DNA of 64,000 nt from Cellulosimicrobium funkei (GTDB lineage Bacteria; Actinomycetota; Actinomycetes; Actinomycetales; Cellulomonadaceae). This document shows positions 17,443 through 25,180 of the stretch, in pieces. A program made the translations under genes and the position numbers. The stretch lies in the NCBI RefSeq assembly GCF_001019615.1, contig NZ_JNBQ01000002.1, positions 372,001 to 436,000 on the forward strand, given 5' to 3'. Position 1 is the first letter of the stretch; each line of letters begins with the position of its first letter. The notes under the pieces are model-generated. The model saw only the letters and a list, made by a program, of their open reading frames with translations, did not search any database and had not been told where the DNA came from.

Positions 17443-18285
17443 ATGCCCTTCCTGCTCGCGCCCCCGGCGCAGCACGCTCCCGACGACGGCGCCGCTCCGC
17501 CGGACGGTTCTCCCGCCACGCCGTCGGCACCCCGTCGGTCCCGGGTCCGCCGCGTGCTCGTGACGGTCGCGCTCGTGCTGGTCGGCCTGCTCGTCGTCGC
17601 GGTCGGCGCCTTCCTCGTGTGGGCCGACGACACCTTCCCCGCGGAGCCGGCGGGTCTCACCGCCGTGCAGGAGGACCCGCGCGTCCGCCTGGACGACCGC
17701 GGCGACGCCGTCGTCCTGCGCCCCGCGGGGGAGAGCGACGGCAGCGGTCTCGTGTTCCTCGCCGGGGCCAAGGTCGAGCCGCAGGCGTACGTGGCGACGT
17801 TCCAGGAGGTCGCCGCGCAGGGCACGACGGTCGTCCTCGTCGAACCGTTCCTCCACCTCGCGCTGCTGGAGCGCCGGCCGTTCGAGGCGTTCACGGCGCT
17901 CGCCCCCGAGGTCGACGCCTGGGCCGTGGGCGGGCACAGCATGGGCGGCGTCCGGGCGTGCACGTACGCCGAGTCGGACGAGGTGCGCGCCCTCGTCCTG
18001 CTCGCGTCGTACTGCTCGCTCGGCGACCTCTCCGGCCGCTCCGACCTGGCCGCCCTCACCGTGACGGGCACGCGGGACGGGCTCGTCGACGAGGAGTCGA
18101 TCACCTCCTCGATGGCGCTCATGCCGCCCGGCGCCGAGCGCGTGCGCATCGACGGCGCGACGCACGCCCAGTTCGGCGACTACGGGGCGCAGCCGGGCGA
18201 CGGGACGCCCACGATCTCGGACGACGAGGCGCGGGAGCGCATCACCGAGGCGCTCGTGCCGTTCCTGGGCGCGGTGGGCCGATGA
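17443..18285 (+). CDS. Membrane-anchored alpha/beta hydrolase
   Basis: 280 residues. A Pro/Ala-rich N-terminus and a membrane helix (38-60) anchor an extracytoplasmic alpha/beta-hydrolase domain. The nucleophile elbow is GHSMGG with Ser166 and the catalytic His is in DGATHAQFG (His241); the acid is probably the Asp of VTGTRDGLVD. It belongs to the dienelactone-hydrolase-like/PF12695 type; the substrate is unknown. AGGAG precedes the ATG by 7 bases. Its stop overlaps the ctaA start (ATGA). Confidence 0.82.
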   Translation: MPFLLAPPAQHAPDDGAAPPDGSPATPSAPRRSRVRRVLVTVALVLVGLLVVAVGAFLVWADDTFPAEPAGLTAVQEDPRVRLDDRGDAVVLRPAGESDGSGLVFLAGAKVEPQAYVATFQEVAAQGTTVVLVEPFLHLALLERRPFEAFTALAPEVDAWAVGGHSMGGVRACTYAESDEVRALVLLASYCSLGDLSGRSDLAALTVTGTRDGLVDEESITSSMALMPPGAERVRIDGATHAQFGDYGAQPGDGTPTISDDEARERITEALVPFLGAVGR

Positions 18286-19250
18286 GCGCGGACCAGCGGG
18301 TGGCCGACCGGGCGGACGTCGGAGAGCCCGTGCTGCGGCGATGGTGGCGACGGCTGCCCGACCGGCTGGACCGGAGGGTCGTCGTGGCGGCGTGGGTCTC
18401 CTTCGCCGTCCAGGTGCTCCTCGTCGCGACCGGCGGGGCCGTCCGGCTGACGTCGTCGGGCCTGGGCTGCCCGACGTGGCCCCTGTGCACGTCCGACTCG
18501 CTCGTGAGCACCCCGGAGATGGGCGTCCACGGGCTCATCGAGTTCGGCAACCGCACGCTGGCCGGGGTCGTCGGCGTCGCTGCGGTGGTCGTGCTGCTCC
18601 TGGTCGTCCGGGTACGTCACGAGCGCCGGGACCTCGCGCTGCTCGCGGGCACGGTCGTGCTGGGCGTCGTGGCGCAGGCGCTCGTGGGCGGGGTGACCGT
18701 GCTCACCGGGCTCAACCCGTTCGTCGTCGGCTTCCACTACGTCGCCTCGGTCGCCCTCGCGTGCGTGTGCGCGGCGTTCCTCGTCCGCCTCCGGGTCGTC
18801 CCCGCGGACGACGGGACCGACCGCGCGCCCGCGGCGTTCCGGGTGGCGACCGCCGTCCTCGTGACGACGGCGGTCGTGACCATCCTCCTCGGCGTCCTCA
18901 CCACGGGCGCGGGGCCGCACTCGGGCGACCAGCAGGCGGGCCGCAACGGGTTCGACGCGACGCTCCTCCAGCACGTGCACGCCTGGCCGAGCTACGCGCT
19001 CGTGGCCCTCACGGTCGCGCTCACCGTCGTGGCGTGGGCGCGCCGCCTGCCGGTCCGGGTCTGGCTCCTCGCGCTCCTCGCGCTGGAGGGCGTCCAGGTG
19101 CTGCTGGGCCTCTACCAGGCGCGCCACGGGCTGCCCGTCGTGGCGGTCGGTGCCGACATGGTGCTCGCCGTGCTGCTCGCGGCCGCGACGACGGTCGTCG
19201 CGCTGTGCGTCGCGGGATACGGCCCGGGTCCACGGCGTGCACGTTCCTGA
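18282..19250 (+). CDS. ctaA: Heme A synthase (CtaA/COX15)
   Basis: 322 residues with eight predicted membrane segments. The enzyme oxidises heme O to heme A for aa3-type cytochrome oxidase. Visible family marks are the disulphide loop GLGCPTWPLC after the first membrane segment and heme-ligand histidines in VHGLIEFGNRTLAG, GFHYVAS and QHVHAW. The start overlaps the hydrolase stop by four bases, so the two are translated together. It is convergent with the DeoR gene. Confidence 0.93.
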   Translation: MSADQRVADRADVGEPVLRRWWRRLPDRLDRRVVVAAWVSFAVQVLLVATGGAVRLTSSGLGCPTWPLCTSDSLVSTPEMGVHGLIEFGNRTLAGVVGVAAVVVLLLVVRVRHERRDLALLAGTVVLGVVAQALVGGVTVLTGLNPFVVGFHYVASVALACVCAAFLVRLRVVPADDGTDRAPAAFRVATAVLVTTAVVTILLGVLTTGAGPHSGDQQAGRNGFDATLLQHVHAWPSYALVALTVALTVVAWARRLPVRVWLLALLALEGVQVLLGLYQARHGLPVVAVGADMVLAVLLAAATTVVALCVAGYGPGPRRARS

Positions 19251-19264
19251 ACGTTCTGACGTCG

Positions 19265-20017
19265 TCAGGCGGGGAGCACGCGGACCCGCTCGCGAAGTGC
19301 GCGCACGACGTCCGACGCGAGGTCGGCGTCCGTGACGACGCCGGCGACGTCGTCGAACCCGACGACGCGGAACGGCGACGCCGCCCCGACCTTCTCCGAC
19401 GAGCCCAGCACGTACGTCTCGGCCGCGCGCGCGGCGAGCGCCCGCTTCGTCGCGGCCTCGTCCGGGTCGCCCGTGGTGAGGCCGGCGTCGGGGTGGATGC
19501 CGGTGACGCCGAGCAGGAACAGGTCGGCCGACACGTGCTGCGCGGCTTCGACCGTCGCCGCCCCGCTGGTCACCGCCGAGTGCTTGAAGAGCCTGCCGCC
19601 GAGGACGATCACGTCGGCGACCGGGTGCTCGACGAGCGCCGTCGCGACCGTCGGGCTGTGCGTCACCACCGTGCAGCGCAGGTCCGGCGGGAGCGCCGCC
19701 GCGACGGCGAGGGCCGTCGTCCCGCCGTCGAGGATGACGGTGCTCCCGGGGTCGATCAGGCGGACCGCGGCCGCCGCCACCCGCTCCTTGCCCGCGACGG
19801 CGACCTGCCGGCGTCCCGCGTAGTCCGCGACGGCCGGCGAGACCGGCAGCGCCCCGCCGTACACGCGCTGGCAGAGCCCCTCGGCGGCCAGCTCGCGAAG
19901 GTCCCGGCGGATGCTGTCCTCCGAGAGCCCGAGCTCCGCCGCCGCAGTCTTCGCGACGATCTTGCCGTCACGGCGGAGGGTCGCGAGCAGCAGGTCTCGT
20001 CTCTCGGCGGCCAGCAT
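19265..20017 (-). CDS. DeoR-family transcriptional regulator
   Basis: 250 residues. The DeoR N-terminal helix-turn-helix (AAAELGLSEDSIRRDLRELA) is followed by RVYGGAL and the phosphosugar-sensing DeoRC domain (ILDGGTTALAVA, DLFLLGVTGIHPDAGLTT). Such proteins usually repress sugar or nucleoside catabolism and respond to a phosphorylated intermediate. GAGGAGA precedes the ATG. It is divergent from the DUF4406 gene, sharing a 51-base region with a strong inverted repeat. Confidence 0.9.
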   Translation of the reverse strand: MLAAERRDLLLATLRRDGKIVAKTAAAELGLSEDSIRRDLRELAAEGLCQRVYGGALPVSPAVADYAGRRQVAVAGKERVAAAAVRLIDPGSTVILDGGTTALAVAAALPPDLRCTVVTHSPTVATALVEHPVADVIVLGGRLFKHSAVTSGAATVEAAQHVSADLFLLGVTGIHPDAGLTTGDPDEAATKRALAARAAETYVLGSSEKVGAASPFRVVGFDDVAGVVTDADLASDVVRALRERVRVLPA

Positions 20018-20048
20018 GCTTCTCCTCGTTTGTTCCTGATACTGCACG

Positions 20049-20073
20049 TTCATGCCTATTCTAGAGGCATGAA
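20049..20073. promoter_or_regulatory. Inverted repeat over the DUF4406 start codon
   Basis: TTCATGCCT (20049-20057) and AGGCATGAA (20065-20073) are perfect 9-bp arms around ATTCTAG. The second arm contains the ATG of the 20069 gene, so a bound DeoR protein, or an RNA hairpin, would block its start directly. Confidence 0.6.
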
Positions 20074-20458
20074 CCGACCCCTGCTCGTCCTCATCGCCGG
20101 CCCCTACCGATCCGGGACCGACGGCGACCACGCCGCCATGGAGGCCAACCTGCGCCGTCTCGAGGAGGCGGCCTGGCCCGTCTTCGCCGCGGGGCACGTC
20201 CCCATGATCGGCGAGTGGGTCGCGCTCCCGGTCCTGCGCTCGGCGGGTGCCACGGTGGACGACGACCTGGCTGCCGACGTGCTCTACCCGACCGCGCGGC
20301 GTCTCCTGGAGCACTGCGACGCGGTGCTGCGCCTGCCCGGCGAGTCGGCGGGGGCCGACCAGGACGTCGCGATCGCCACGGCCCGCGGCCTCCCCGTCTA
20401 CCACGACGTCTCCGAGCTGCCCCGTCGCGTCGAGACCTCTCCGGCGAGCGCGCGGTGA
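20069..20458 (+). CDS. DUF4406/nucleoside deoxyribosyltransferase-like protein
   Basis: 129 residues. The N-terminus LLVLIAGPYRSGTDGDHAAM and the later segment PGESAGADQDVAIATARGLPVY match the small Rossmann-like DUF4406/nucleoside 2-deoxyribosyltransferase group. The gene is divergent from a DeoR regulator and overlaps a NUDIX gene (GTGA), suggesting a small nucleotide- or nucleotide-sugar-related operon. There is no clear ribosome-binding site, and the ATG lies inside a palindrome, so the mRNA may be leaderless. Confidence 0.78.
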   Translation: MNRPLLVLIAGPYRSGTDGDHAAMEANLRRLEEAAWPVFAAGHVPMIGEWVALPVLRSAGATVDDDLAADVLYPTARRLLEHCDAVLRLPGESAGADQDVAIATARGLPVYHDVSELPRRVETSPASAR

Positions 20459-21105
20459 GCGGGGTCCCCGGCGTCGACGTCCCCGACCACCGCGGCCGCA
20501 CGGGTCTCGACCGGGCCGGTCGCGCGCTGCGACGCAACCCGGACGTCGTCGTCCGCGACGTCGAGCTCACGTCGCAGGGGTGGCACGTGCTGCGCCGCAC
20601 GACCTTCGACCTCCGGCGCCGCGACGGGCGCTGGCAGACGCTCGAGCGCGAGACGTACGACCGTGGGGACGGCGCGACGATCCTGCTCCACGACGCGACG
20701 CGGTCGACCGTCCTGCTCACGCGGCAGTTCCGGTTCCCGGCGTACGTCAACGACCACGAGGACGGCATGCTCCTGGAGACGGCCGCCGGCCTGCTGGACG
20801 ACGACGACCCCGAGACCGCGATCCGGCGCGAGGTCGCCGAGGAGCTCGGCGTGACCGTCGGGCCGGTCGCGCGCGTCTTCACCGCCTACATGAGCCCGGG
20901 CTCCGTCACCGAGAAGGTGCACTTCTTCGCGGCGCCGTACACCCCGCGCGACCGCACAGGGACAGGCGGAGGAGTGGCGGCCGAGGGGGAGGACATCGAG
21001 GTCGTCGAGCTCCCGCTCGACGACGCGCTGGCCATGATCGGCGACGGCCGCATCGTCGACGGCAAGACCATCATGCTGCTGCAGTGGTGGGCTCTCGGCC
21101 GTTGA
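20455..21105 (+). CDS. NUDIX hydrolase (NudK/YffH-like)
   Basis: 216 residues. The NUDIX box GLLDDDDPETAIRREVAEEL carries the metal-binding REVAEE core. The N-terminal strand region (VLRRTTFDLRRRDGRWQTLE, then TRQFRFPAYVN) is typical of the ADP-ribose/GDP-mannose pyrophosphatase subgroup. It hydrolyses a nucleoside-diphosphate derivative; the exact substrate cannot be told. The GTG start overlaps the DUF4406 stop. It is convergent with the TetR gene. Confidence 0.88.
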   Translation: MSGVPGVDVPDHRGRTGLDRAGRALRRNPDVVVRDVELTSQGWHVLRRTTFDLRRRDGRWQTLERETYDRGDGATILLHDATRSTVLLTRQFRFPAYVNDHEDGMLLETAAGLLDDDDPETAIRREVAEELGVTVGPVARVFTAYMSPGSVTEKVHFFAAPYTPRDRTGTGGGVAAEGEDIEVVELPLDDALAMIGDGRIVDGKTIMLLQWWALGR

Positions 21106-21137
21106 CGAGCCCGCTCGGTGAGGGCGTGCAGTCGGGG

Positions 21138-21740
21138 CTACGGCGCGGGCGCCACGTCGAGGAGGCCGCGGAGCGCGTCGGCGCGGTGGGTCAGTCGGAG
21201 GAGCTGCTCCTCCACCCGGCGCGCGGTGCTCGCCGGTGCGGCTCCCACGCCGGACGCCATCTCGGCGCCCGTCACGGCGAGCAGGACGAGTCGCATCACG
21301 TCGGGGTCGAACCCGTCGGCGGTGAGGCGCTCCTGCCAGTCTTCGGCGTTCGCGCGGATCACGTCGGCCACCGCGGGGACGACGCTCAGCTGCGCCTCGA
21401 CCCCCCAGTAGCCGGTGGTCGGCTCGTCGGTGCCGAGCGCCGCGAACGACGCGCGGAGGTAGGCGCGCATGATGCGGCCGGGGGCCAGGTCCGCCGGCTC
21501 GGTGTGCGCCTCGACCTCGCGGGCGAAGCGCTCGTAAGCGTCGCGTGCGAGCGCGACGAACAGGTCGTCCTTGGTGGGGAAGTGGTGGAGCAGCCCGCTC
21601 TTGGACACCCCGGCCGTGCGGGCGATCGTGTCGACGCTGACCCCCAGGCCGTGCGTCGCCAGGGCCGTGGCCGCGGCGTCGAGCAGGAGCCGCCGCGTGC
21701 GCACGGGGTCGCGCCGGGCGCGCTGTCCACCACCGGTCAT
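21138..21740 (-). CDS. TetR-family transcriptional regulator
   Basis: 200 residues. The N-terminal helix-turn-helix is VDTIARTAGVSKSGLLHHFP (about residues 36-55), followed by a TetR_C-type ligand domain. The start at 21740 is chosen for GGGAGG just upstream. It is divergent from a GNAT acetyltransferase; the 149-base gap contains the related segments CCATTGGTCGTTAC and CCATATGGTCGGTAC, possible half-sites for autoregulation. Confidence 0.88.
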   Translation of the reverse strand: MTGGGQRARRDPVRTRRLLLDAAATALATHGLGVSVDTIARTAGVSKSGLLHHFPTKDDLFVALARDAYERFAREVEAHTEPADLAPGRIMRAYLRASFAALGTDEPTTGYWGVEAQLSVVPAVADVIRANAEDWQERLTADGFDPDVMRLVLLAVTGAEMASGVGAAPASTARRVEEQLLRLTHRADALRGLLDVAPAP

Positions 21741-21889
21741 GGCCCCATCCTCCCATCGTGCTCGGTTCGACATTAGGCACTGGGGAACACAACCGTCCCA
21801 TTGGTCGTTACTACAGTCCATATGGTCGGTACGTCGCCCACCCTTCGGCGACGGCGCCGACGACGAACCGCGCCGGACCGAGGAGTGTC

Positions 21890-22555
21890 ATGACCACGAT
21901 CACGTACCGCCCCTACGCCCCGCGCGACGCGCACGACGTCAAGGCGATCATCGACGAGGCGTTCGCGATCCATCGCTACGTGCCGGCCCCGCAACTGCTC
22001 GACGGCGCGCTCGAGGTCTACCTGCGCGAGCGCCTCCTCGCGAGCACCTACGCGCGCGTCGCCGTCCTCGACGGACGCGTCGTCGGCGTCCTCATGGGCG
22101 GGGTCTCGGGCCGGGCGCCCCTGCCCGGGGTGCTGGGCAACCGGCTGCGCACCGCGGGCCACGTGCTCCGGCTGGTCGTCCTCGGCCTGCCCGAGTGGAG
22201 GTCGCTGCGGCAGTACCTCGCTTTCGACGGCGTCTACCGGTCCCTGCGCCGGCGCACCACCGCGCCGCTCACCGAAGAGCTGACCCTCTTCGCCGTCGGC
22301 GCGGCCGCGCGCGGGCTCGGTGCCGGCAAGGCGCTCTACCGCGAGTTCCTCGCGCACCTCCGGCAGCACGGCAGGACGGACTTCCACCTCTACACCGACT
22401 CGCTGTGCTCGTACGGGTTCTACGAGAAGCACGGCATGACCCGCGCCGCGGGGCAGGAGATGACGGTGTACCTGGACCGCGAGCCGGCGACGCTCGGCGT
22501 CTACCTCTACGCCGGAAGTGTCGACCGGGCCGCGGCGGCCACCTCGGGCGGCTGA
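21890..22555 (+). CDS. GNAT-family N-acetyltransferase
   Basis: 221 residues. Visible features are the start TYRPYAPRDAHDVKAIIDEA, a central LTLFAVGAAARGLGAGKALY segment (acetyl-CoA pyrophosphate loop, R/Q-x-x-G-x-G/A type) and YGFYEKHGM near the end. The substrate is unknown. AGGAG is six bases before the ATG. It may be the target of the divergent TetR protein. It is convergent with radA across 53 bases with complementary CTGACCGC/GCGGTCAG ends. Confidence 0.83.
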   Translation: MTTITYRPYAPRDAHDVKAIIDEAFAIHRYVPAPQLLDGALEVYLRERLLASTYARVAVLDGRVVGVLMGGVSGRAPLPGVLGNRLRTAGHVLRLVVLGLPEWRSLRQYLAFDGVYRSLRRRTTAPLTEELTLFAVGAAARGLGAGKALYREFLAHLRQHGRTDFHLYTDSLCSYGFYEKHGMTRAAGQEMTVYLDREPATLGVYLYAGSVDRAAAATSGG

Positions 22556-22608
22556 CCGCCGCGCAACGGGCCGGGCGAAACGGTCGGGTCGGGGGCGCGG
22601 CGGAGCGG

Positions 22609-24069
22609 TCAGGTCCGCGCGAGCTCGACGGCCTCGCCGAGGTGGCGCGCGGGGAGGATCGTCATGCCCTCCATCGGGCGCGGGAACGACCCGCGCGGCA
22701 CGACGGCGCGCGTGAAGCCGAGGCGCGCGGCCTCGGCGAGGCGGCGGTCCAGGCCCGTCACGGGCCGGATGTCGCCCGCGAGGCCGACCTCGCCGAAAGC
22801 GACCGTGCCCTGGGGCAGCGCCTCGTCCTCGCGCGCGGAGAGGACCGCGAGCGCGATCGAGAGGTCGGCGGCCGGCTCGGTGACCTTGGCGCCGCCGACG
22901 GTCGACGCGTAGACGTCCTGGTCGACGAGCCGCACGCCCGCGTGCCGGTGCATGACCGCGAGGATCATCGCGAGGCGGCTCGAGTCCACGCCGCTCGTGG
23001 TGCGGCGCGGGTTGGTCAGCGAGCTCGGCACGACGAGCGACTGGATCTCGAGGGCGAGCGGGCGCCTGCCCTCGAGCGTGACCGTGACGCACGTGCCGGG
23101 GGACCCGGCGCCGGTGTGCGAGAGGAACAGCCCGCTCGGGTCGGCGAGGCCGACGATGCCGTTCTCCGTGAGGTCGAAGCAGCCGACCTCGTCCGTCGGG
23201 CCGTAGCGGTTCTTCACGGCGCGCACGAGCCGCAGGCGCGAGTGGCGGTCTCCCTCGAACTGGCACACCACGTCGACCAGGTGCTCGAGCGTGCGCGGCC
23301 CGGCGACCGAGCCGTCCTTGGTGACGTGCCCCACGAGGATGACGGGCAGGTCGCGCGCCTTCGCCGCCGCGATGAGCGACGCCGCGACCTCGCGCACCTG
23401 ACTCACGCCGCCGGGCGCACCCTCGACCTGGGCGGACGCGATGGTCTGCACGGAGTCCACGACGAGCAGGTCCGGTTCCGTCGCCTCGATGTGGCCGAGC
23501 ACGGTCGCGAGGTCCGTCTCGGACGCCAGGAGCAGGCCGGGCGCGAGGGCGCCGACGCGCTCGGCCCGCAGCCTCACCTGCCCCGCCGACTCCTCGCCCG
23601 TGATGTAGAGGACGCGCCGCGGCGTCGGGGCCGGGCGGCCGGTCGTGGCCGCGCGGTCGCCGACCGGGCGCACCGTCGGCAGGTCCGTCCCGCCGGACGC
23701 GACATTGCTCGCGACCGCGAGGAGCAGGGTCGACTTGCCGACCCCCGGCTCCCCGGCGAGCAGGACCACGGCGCCCGGCACGATGCCGCCTCCGAGCACG
23801 CGGTCGAACTCCGAGACGCCCGTCGGGGTCGCACGAGCCGCGTCGACGCTGATCTCCCCGATGGGGCGCGCGGGCGAGCGCGTCGGCGTGACCGCGGTCG
23901 TGCGCGGGCCCGAGGCCGCGGGGGCGTCCTCGGTCACCGTGCCCCACTCCTGGCACTCGCCGCAGCGCCCCACCCACTTGGCCGTGGTCCAGCCGCACTC
24001 GGAGCAGCGGTAGGCGGGGCGGGTTCGCTTGGCTGCCGCGGAGCGCGCAGCGGTGGTGGACGACGTCAC
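22609..24069 (-). CDS. radA: DNA repair protein RadA
   Basis: 486 residues. It has an N-terminal zinc finger (Cys22, Cys25, Cys36, Cys39), Walker A GEPGVGKST (106-114), the RadA motif KNRYG (KNRFG in most homologues) and a C-terminal Lon-protease-like domain (DVYASTVGGAKVTEPAADLS). It is a branch-migration ATPase acting in recombinational repair. The start is GTG at 24069. It stands alone here, not beside disA. Confidence 0.94.
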   Translation of the reverse strand: MTSSTTAARSAAAKRTRPAYRCSECGWTTAKWVGRCGECQEWGTVTEDAPAASGPRTTAVTPTRSPARPIGEISVDAARATPTGVSEFDRVLGGGIVPGAVVLLAGEPGVGKSTLLLAVASNVASGGTDLPTVRPVGDRAATTGRPAPTPRRVLYITGEESAGQVRLRAERVGALAPGLLLASETDLATVLGHIEATEPDLLVVDSVQTIASAQVEGAPGGVSQVREVAASLIAAAKARDLPVILVGHVTKDGSVAGPRTLEHLVDVVCQFEGDRHSRLRLVRAVKNRYGPTDEVGCFDLTENGIVGLADPSGLFLSHTGAGSPGTCVTVTLEGRRPLALEIQSLVVPSSLTNPRRTTSGVDSSRLAMILAVMHRHAGVRLVDQDVYASTVGGAKVTEPAADLSIALAVLSAREDEALPQGTVAFGEVGLAGDIRPVTGLDRRLAEAARLGFTRAVVPRGSFPRPMEGMTILPARHLGEAVELART

Positions 24070-24145
24070 GCGCCCAACCTAGCCACGACCGCCGACACGG
24101 GCACGACGCCGCGACGAGAACGCCTCTGCGCGGGATGCTGGGCGC

Positions 24146-24679
24146 ATGCGCAGGCTCCCGCACGACAGCCCGTGGTGGACGCTCATCCTGACGGTCGCGT
24201 CCACGACGGCGTGCCTCACGGTCTACTACGGCGTCCCGTTGCCGACCGACGAGGCCCCGGAGGTCGTCCAGCTCGTGGCGTTCGTCGTCGGGCTGGCGCT
24301 GCTGTGCGCGCTCCTCGTGGTCCAGGTGCGCCGCCAGCTCCGCGCCTGGGGGACGCCGAGCGTCCGGGTCCAGTCGGTCATGGGCCTGCTCCTCCCGGTC
24401 GTCACGTTCTTCGCCCTCGCCTACTACCTCATGGCCGACCAGTTCGTCGGCATCGAGAACCGCACCGACGCGCTGTACTTCGCCGTGGTGACGCTCGGGA
24501 CCGTCGGGTACGGCGACGTCCACCCGGTCGGCGAGGGGGCGAAGATCGTGGCGATGGTCCAGATCGTGCTCGACCTGGTCGTGGTCGGCGTGCTCGTGTC
24601 CATCGCGACGTCGCGCGCCCGCGCGCGTGCGGAGCGGCACCGCGAGCACGGGCCGCAGACCGAAAACCGGGTCGGCTGA
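24146..24679 (+). CDS. Potassium-channel-like membrane protein
   Basis: 177 residues with four likely membrane segments (about 11-30, 42-62, 77-97, 133-155). The pore helix and selectivity filter TLGTVGYGD (117-124) lie between the last two, the arrangement of an ion-trans_2 K+ channel. There is no cytoplasmic RCK domain; the C-terminus is a short basic tail. The last codons contain a GACCGAAAACC copy matching the arm-1 operator core. Confidence 0.85.
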   Translation: MRRLPHDSPWWTLILTVASTTACLTVYYGVPLPTDEAPEVVQLVAFVVGLALLCALLVVQVRRQLRAWGTPSVRVQSVMGLLLPVVTFFALAYYLMADQFVGIENRTDALYFAVVTLGTVGYGDVHPVGEGAKIVAMVQIVLDLVVVGVLVSIATSRARARAERHREHGPQTENRVG

Positions 24680-25180
24680 CTTTCTTCGACTGAACACCGG
24701 TCGCGACGCGGCCATGGCCGGCTCGCGCGCGCCATCCTGCGGATCCCGGCTCTCGAGGGGCAACAGGAGGTTCCACCCGCCACGCCCCTCGCGGGAGTGT
24801 CGACCGAAAACCATTGCGAAGTGGTTTCCGCGTGTGGCATGGTCGGCGCCGGACGACCGGCTCGACGACGAGAGGTGCACGCCCGTGACGACGCGAGCGC
24901 GACGACGGCCCGCACGCCGCACCGCCGAGGTGCGCGGCGCCGTCGGCCCGCCCGTCACGACCGCCACCCCGCGCCCGACGGTGCCGCGACGACGGCGGTG
25001 ACGCGTCCGACCCCCGCTCGCGGGGGCGTCACCGTCGGCCGGACGCGCACCCGGCCGTCCTGCCCGCCGGCACGGGCTCCACGACCGTGCGCCCCGGGGG
25101 CCGAGGGAACTCCCGGGGCGCACGACCTCCACGCAGGACCCGCAGGCCGCGCCGCGGCCCGACCGTCAGGAGACCAGGCC
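24680..25180. promoter_or_regulatory. 501-base leader region of the 25181 GH43 gene
   Basis: No gene is supported. The first 150 bases are less GC-rich and hold the operator candidate at 24806. The remainder (about 24880-25170) is GC-rich leader with no obvious structure. Confidence 0.45.
24806..24817. promoter_or_regulatory. Candidate LacI operator, arm 1
   Basis: GACCGAAAACCATTGCG (24802-24818) repeats the site at 9509-9525 exactly. Here it is followed by AAGTGGTTTCC, giving a wider inverted repeat (GAAAACCA/TGGTTTCC). Confidence 0.6.

Noticed and set aside
24662-24673. GAAAACCGGGTC inside the end of the K+ channel gene as another arm-1 operator
   Set aside because: Only the first seven bases match and it is not palindromic; it is coding sequence, though a weak auxiliary site cannot be excluded.
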